A stretch of 64,000 nt of DNA. Source: Rotaria sp. Silwood1 (taxonomy: Eukaryota > Rotifera > Eurotatoria > Philodinida > Philodinidae). Below, piece by piece: positions 59,140 to 64,000 of this stretch; within the stretch, counting starts at the first letter, position 1, and every line of letters begins with the position of its first letter. The stretch is taken from NCBI GenBank assembly GCA_905250075.1, contig CAJNOP010000131.1, positions 207,729 to 271,728 on the forward strand. Direction: 5' to 3'. Below the pieces are notes generated by a model. It did no database searches, was not told the DNA's origin, and worked only from the letters and a program-made list of their open reading frames with translations. The position numbers were made by a program, and so were the translations under genes.

Positions 59140-60458
59140 CGAAGTCGTAAATCTTTGGTCAGACTTCATAAAATTTGATTGATTTGGATCATTCCCATTC
59201 GCTTATAAAAGAGTGCTAAGCAAGTGATGTTCTTCTCCTGATTACTATTGAATCATTAAATTTAAAGTGAATTAAGTTTTCAGTAAAAAAACAATAAGAA
59301 CTTATATCAACTATGAAGTTTTCTTGCTAACATACAGTAGCCCATCCCAATTTTAGAATTCCTCAAAGATAAGAGAGGCTCACTTTGTACGAAATGAACA
59401 GAAATCAATAAAAAAAATGCAGGATTATGCATATTTCTATTAATGAACAAAAAAGCTGGTCTCAAAGCAAACTTTTTTGCCAAAATTATAGCTTCCGCTA
59501 CAAATGTACCGCTCTGGGACTTCTATTCTGTGAAGGAAGAAAGTTTTTAAACTGTTAGTTATAATAATTAAGGTGCAATGTAGTTGACTAGAATTAAGAA
59601 ATTAGATCACTATTAATATCTGAGAAAGATCTTAACTGTGAAAAATTGAGTTGTAATGTAATGAAAACGAAGAAACTGAAAATATTCTGCGCTGAATGTT
59701 GATTGTTTGGTTAATTAAATGAGTAACATTTTTTGAGAGGCCACGTGCATAATTCGATACATCCCGTTGGGTCGTAACTATATTACCGTATGGATCTGAG
59801 TTTAACTGAAGCCATTACAACAGTTATCTTTCTGTATTTTATGATAACTCAATTTGTGGTGAATGAAATTTTCATCAGACGTCAAAAGATTCTCCGCTTC
59901 ATTTCGTTCGAAGCCTTTACTGATTAATAGAGCTGATTGTTCTGATGACGAGTTTTTAACGTTTATAAAACTCATCGAAAACGATTAAGTAGACTCAAAA
60001 CACATTTCAAAAGTACCTAAAATTCAGTTTTTGATCTCAAGGTTCATAATATCGGATTTCACCTTGATTAAGAGCAGTTCATTAGATGTACAGTGTTTTT
60101 CTCTTTGGGAAAATGTATGAATCTTTGAAATTTAAATTATTATCCATCTATAATTGATTCTTACCGTCTCAAGCAGAGAATATTGCCTGAAACACTATTG
60201 TAAGCGTTCAAAGACGTAATAAATCAGGCATATTCAAAAAATTTGCTTCAAACACTGATTTTTGTAGTCCTATGGAAATAAAAGTCAATAAAGATGTGTC
60301 ATTGAGATTTTATCCATAAAACACAATTCAGGGGCTCTTTTTGTTGACACTATTTTGAGGTTAAAACTGGCTATCTAAACCATTGTCACCTGCCCGAATA
60401 CTCAGTATTTTGTAAACTTCTCCAACATATGGCATCGATCTACAGGGACCTCGAGAGA
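59140..60458. other. No gene seen
   Basis: AT-rich intergenic sequence without recognisable features. Confidence 0.35.
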
Positions 60459-61062
60459 ACATCTCCAACTTAAGGACGCCATTCGACCCTGTATTATGTT
60501 TACGATGTAGGTCTGTATGAAACTAAGAAAAGCCTAAAAAAATTCGTGCCCATGGTCTATTGATAAAGAGCTATGAACGCTATAGTGAATTTTGGACCTA
60601 TTGTAAGAGATTTCCAAAACAATCAAATTAAAGAATTTCGACCTGAAATTTTGCCCATAGATAAGTCTAATAGTCTGGATATTCTTCTGAGAGTTTCAGC
60701 CAAAACGAATGTTTCTTTCACGAGATATGGAATTTTCAAAAAACTTAATTTTTGTGGCGTGTCTGTGAAAAGTGACTGTTTTTTGAAAATTCCATATCTC
60801 GAGAAAGAAACATTCGCTTTGGCTGAAAATCTCAGAAGAATATCCAGACTATTAGACTTATCTATGGGCAAAATTTCAGGTCGAAATTCTTTAATTTGAT
60901 TGTTTTGGAAATCCCTTACAATAGGACCAAAATTCACTATAGCATCTACAGCTCTTTTTCAATCGATCATGGACACGAATTTTTTTAGGCTTTTCTTAGT
61001 TTCATACAGGCCTACATCGTAGACGTAACACAGGGTCAAATAGCGTCCTTACGTTGGAGATG
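60459..61062. mobile_element. Near-perfect palindrome, 0.6 kb
   Basis: Ends ACATCTCCAACTTAAGGACG and, inverted, ACATCTCCAACGTAAGGACG; the arms pair nearly to the centre near 60757. Two opposite-strand frames of 108 and 104 codons encode nearly the same peptide (VNFGPIVRDFQNNQIKEF) purely because of the symmetry. No TSD was identified. Confidence 0.75.
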
Positions 61063-61069
61063 TTTCCTC

Positions 61070-63028
61070 GTTAGACAATAGGGTGAGGAAGTGTCTACAG
61101 GTAAAGTGTAGTGACGGCAATTTATCTTTGCTTTAGCAAGGTAAATTAGCTAACTTCACGTTACTGCACCTAAAACTTAACGTAGAGTAAAGTGAGTTGG
61201 AGTATTTGCAGTTAATTGTTGATTTGCCAACCCAATAGCATACACTGATATTGGTGCTGTATCAATATTAATGTATGATGTTTGAGCATATAATCAATAT
61301 TCAATCGGCAGTATTTAAAGTCACTCTGTTTTGCTGTATCTTACTTTTTCAACGCCAAGTAAAGAAAATATGCCATCCCTAGCAACATACTACTTTCAAG
61401 CATTACCTGTAAAATGCAAAATGCGAAAGCGAGAAATTTTTTCTACAAAACCTATTTTAGGTGCAACTTCGCATATTTTTAAGTCTTATTCACCTAGAAT
61501 ATGTTTCAACAAAACCACTCAGCTTTCAGGTGTAACTTGACAAGCTCTTCTGAATGATGAAAATCTAACCTTCATCGTATGCGTTGTTTCTGAGATGTTG
61601 TCATTCTATCAGATCCATTCGCTCTTTTCTGCATTATTTCTTGGACTCATTCGTCTACTAGAAAGCTGCAAGGAAGCGGTTCTTTTCCAAATACAACTCG
61701 ATGAACGCTATGAGTTGTCAAAAACCGCATCCCCAATAGAATGCTCTATTCTCATGACAGCATCAGTTCGCTGACCAAAGATATACTGAAACAACTGGGA
61801 GATTGATCCAGTTAATTCACAATTTCCCGAGAAAAGCATGTTAAAGAGATACGGGCTTGGCTATCAGATAGAATTCATTGTGTTATACTTGGAATGCATG
61901 AAATTGTTTTTGAAACATTTTTGTAGGCAAATAAGACATAAAAAGGCAAGAATCGAAACCTAAGATAATTAACCTGACAGTCGCTTGCCAACTATTATAA
62001 TATATTAAGACAAATGTTTCCCAGATGCTATTATAGACTGTTACTAACGTCTGCCAGACAAAGCCATAGATACGATATCAATGGCATACATTTCTAATAT
62101 TTAAGTAGTTCCTCATTGCTTTTCTGGAGAACTAAATAAAAGGATGATACATAGATATGTTGTAAAATAGATACACTATAGAGATATCTTATGATTAGTA
62201 ATAGCTGTCACATAGTTTTCAAATTTTTATTCTACAGAATTTCTGCTAACTACGTTTTTATTGATTTTTGAGAGTTTTGAGGATTATGAAGGGTAGAAAC
62301 ATGATAGGGTCGCAGTCTGAAGTGCGTAAAGTGCTTGAATCAGTGCAAAAATTCATAAACCACTGAACTGTATAAAAAAGTACCATAAGGTTTCTGAAAT
62401 TCATTACAAATGGTATGAAGATCGAATTACTCGATGTAGCGCTATAGTGTGTTTAATATAACGTCAATCGCTCGATAACCAAAATGGAACGAAGTCTTTA
62501 GCGCATTGATTCGATTGAAATATTGAGTCTATTTCTTAAACAATTACTTCGATCAATATTCCTTAGAATCGGAGTACTGTCACATATTTCGAAATTTGGA
62601 GATGCAGCCACATCTCCTTCTGGAAATGTATCATCTTCTTTAGAGATGTGCAGCTCCCGTAAGAGATTTGTATGCATCGCCGAATTTCGGAGTGTTTGAC
62701 ACTGGTGCAGTAGTGTGGAGCATTAATCGGAAAAAAATATGCCTAGTTTACTTTTTGTCTAGGCAACAAACACATTCCTTTTTTATAACTCTTGAAGGAT
62801 TGCTATTCTTTATTGAAGTTAATGATGATATCTTATAGCAGTGCTTGTCAATCTTTCTTTATGAACATGATTTATTAGCACTCTATTATAATTGCTAAGA
62901 GAGCTAAGTCATTTAGTCAAAGTATAGCAAGAATAAATATCTATAATGCAACCATGAACAACATTGATTTTATGCAAAATGCCTCTACGTGTCTCTAAAT
63001 TAGATCTTTGTTAAACTAAGCCATATAC
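61070..63028. other. No gene supported
   Basis: Intergenic sequence downstream of the second STELLO-like gene. None of the exons encoding a second glycosyltransferase module was found here on the minus strand. Confidence 0.4.
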
Positions 63029-63121
63029 CTGGTATTGCGAGTTCTTAATCAACTTCTTTGTAACACGACTATCGATCATTCTGTTTGCAAGTGTGACAAA
63101 ATCTTTTTTTTCAGCCGCTTG

Positions 63122-64000
63122 CTAAAAACAACTATTGTTGGAAGTTGTCGTATTTAGGAAAGTGCGCTTTATATTTGGAAACTTGTACCCGACGTGGATT
63201 AAGGTATCGAGCCACATTTGCAGCAGACTAATGTCTTCTTTATCAACGTAATCCCGCTCATATAATTCAATCCACAATTCTTCAATAAGACCAGGAAGTG
63301 TAGCAGAATGACCATTCCATTCGAGAAGTACTCGAACTAGTGCACCAGTTTTCAGATATAAATCTGTTTCAGCTTGAAAATCTTGAATATAATTATGGGG
63401 ATTTCGAAATTGAGTAACCCATGGAGAGACAAAAGCGATGCGACCACAGATTTCCCACAATAATCTTTGAGTAACATAACTTCTCCAAATGTCACTCACA
63501 CGACCATGAACTGTTATTGGAAGTAGGAGACCCCAAAATGACTTCCTGTAATGCATAGAAGCCTGGGCATTATAGGGAACGAATACTCCGGGAGGGATTC
63601 CAACACTCGTATGAGATTTGAAATGCAATGGCAGCGGAAGTGTCATACGATATATAGCATCGACATCCGGATCATTATCCGCTAGTGATTGAAAGATTAC
63701 CACCTCATCTTTATGAACTTCGCGCCTCTCTTGTGTCCAATAACACTCTTGTTTTATCTTCTCAAGCGGAAAACCTCGAGGCCAACTAGGATGTTTCGAA
63801 GCTCCCATCGTTGGATACACGTTAAAGACAGTACAATTAGATACAGTCATTTCGATGACACTTTTCGGAGGTGAAATGTGTGACTGCTTCAAAACATTAT
63901 CATCATCCAAGTCAAAAATATACTGGGCTCCTTGCAAAATAGCATATAAGTATCCTATGTTTTTGCGCCCAAAATGATTCCAAGGTATAAGTTGTACAAA
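63122..64000 (-). CDS. Second STELLO-like gene, 5' end cut by window, lacks second module
   Basis: An open frame runs from beyond base 64000 to a TAG at 63122. Motifs in family order: FGRKNIGYLYAILQGAQY, DLDDDN (DxD site), WPRGFPLEKI, QSLADNDPDVDAIYRMT, PYNAQASMHY, FWGLLLPITV, SDIWRSYVTQRLLWEICG, ELYERDYVDKEDI, WLDTLIHVGYKFPNI. It is clearly closer to plant STELLO at several points than the neighbour at 38285-55769. Unlike that gene it has no introns at the two corresponding positions (after the residue before QSL, and before RLLWE). It ends just after module 1. Beyond the TAG the same frame stays open for about 30 codons to a CAG|GTATAT donor-like site near 63028, so the stop may be a nonsense mutation. 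Probably a truncated paralogue; start and N-terminus lie outside the window. Confidence 0.8.
   Translation of the reverse strand, partial: FVQLIPWNHFGRKNIGYLYAILQGAQYIFDLDDDNVLKQSHISPPKSVIEMTVSNCTVFNVYPTMGASKHPSWPRGFPLEKIKQECYWTQERREVHKDEVVIFQSLADNDPDVDAIYRMTLPLPLHFKSHTSVGIPPGVFVPYNAQASMHYRKSFWGLLLPITVHGRVSDIWRSYVTQRLLWEICGRIAFVSPWVTQFRNPHNYIQDFQAETDLYLKTGALVRVLLEWNGHSATLPGLIEELWIELYERDYVDKEDISLLQMWLDTLIHVGYKFPNIKRTFLNTTTSNNSCF

Noticed and set aside
60573-60937. Two similar proteins of about 105 aa on opposite strands
   Set aside because: They arise from the near-perfect palindrome; no domain or splice context supports coding.
1-64000. tRNA, rRNA and CRISPR features
   Set aside because: No B-box-like GGTTCGANTCC in a cloverleaf context, no rRNA core sequences and no regularly spaced direct repeats were seen on reading through.

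Overview
The window reads as nuclear DNA of a small invertebrate, most likely a bdelloid rotifer. It is AT-rich, and its genes have short GT-AG introns mixed with a few multi-kilobase ones. It carries an animal-type syntaxin, a rhodopsin-like GPCR, a NAPE-PLD-like hydrolase and a decayed Penelope-like retroelement with a GIY-YIG endonuclease. Degenerate (TGTGGG)n-type minisatellites recur throughout; as I recall, TGTGGG is the telomeric repeat reported for the bdelloid Adineta. Two compact microbial-looking genes fit the heavy horizontal gene transfer known in bdelloids. The taxonomic call is inference.

Layout. 1-1171 (-): 3'-truncated NAPE-PLD-like gene. 1.8-6.4 kb: a hAT-type MITE, a methyltransferase fragment, a 1.1-kb TIR element and an ERI1-like exonuclease fragment. 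6822-9309 (-): complete two-exon GPCR with a hAT MITE in its intron. 9.3-17.4 kb: gene-poor, with unrecognised exons near 13 kb and a Penelope relic flanked by TGTGGG-like tracts. 17457-18339 (+): BudC-like short-chain dehydrogenase with two nonsense codons. 20820-21647 (+): intronless EEP-fold hydrolase. 22-31.9 kb: sparse, repeat-rich. 31998-35237 (+): syntaxin with two alternative membrane-anchor exons. 35.2-38.3 kb: cluster of telomere-like hairpins. 38285-55769 (-): five-exon STELLO-like (DUF288) glycosyltransferase gene whose three large introns carry palindromic transposons or, in the case of intron 1, a 2.2-kb palindrome. 55.8-63 kb: foldback elements. 63122->64000 (-): a second STELLO-like gene, cut by the window edge, colinear across the first gene's intron sites and lacking the second glycosyltransferase module.

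The genes do not form a pathway. NAPE-PLD (lipid signalling), syntaxin (membrane fusion), the GPCR and the STELLO-like enzymes (Golgi type II proteins by family) are ordinary animal functions. The unusual content is structural: at least fifteen G-strand/C-strand minisatellite hairpins arranged like fused telomeres, several foldback elements including one nearly perfect 2.2-kb palindrome, and a syntaxin locus with alternative anchors and a dead duplicate exon. Exon boundaries were worked out by hand from frame continuity and GT/AG signals; no alignment or database search was run.
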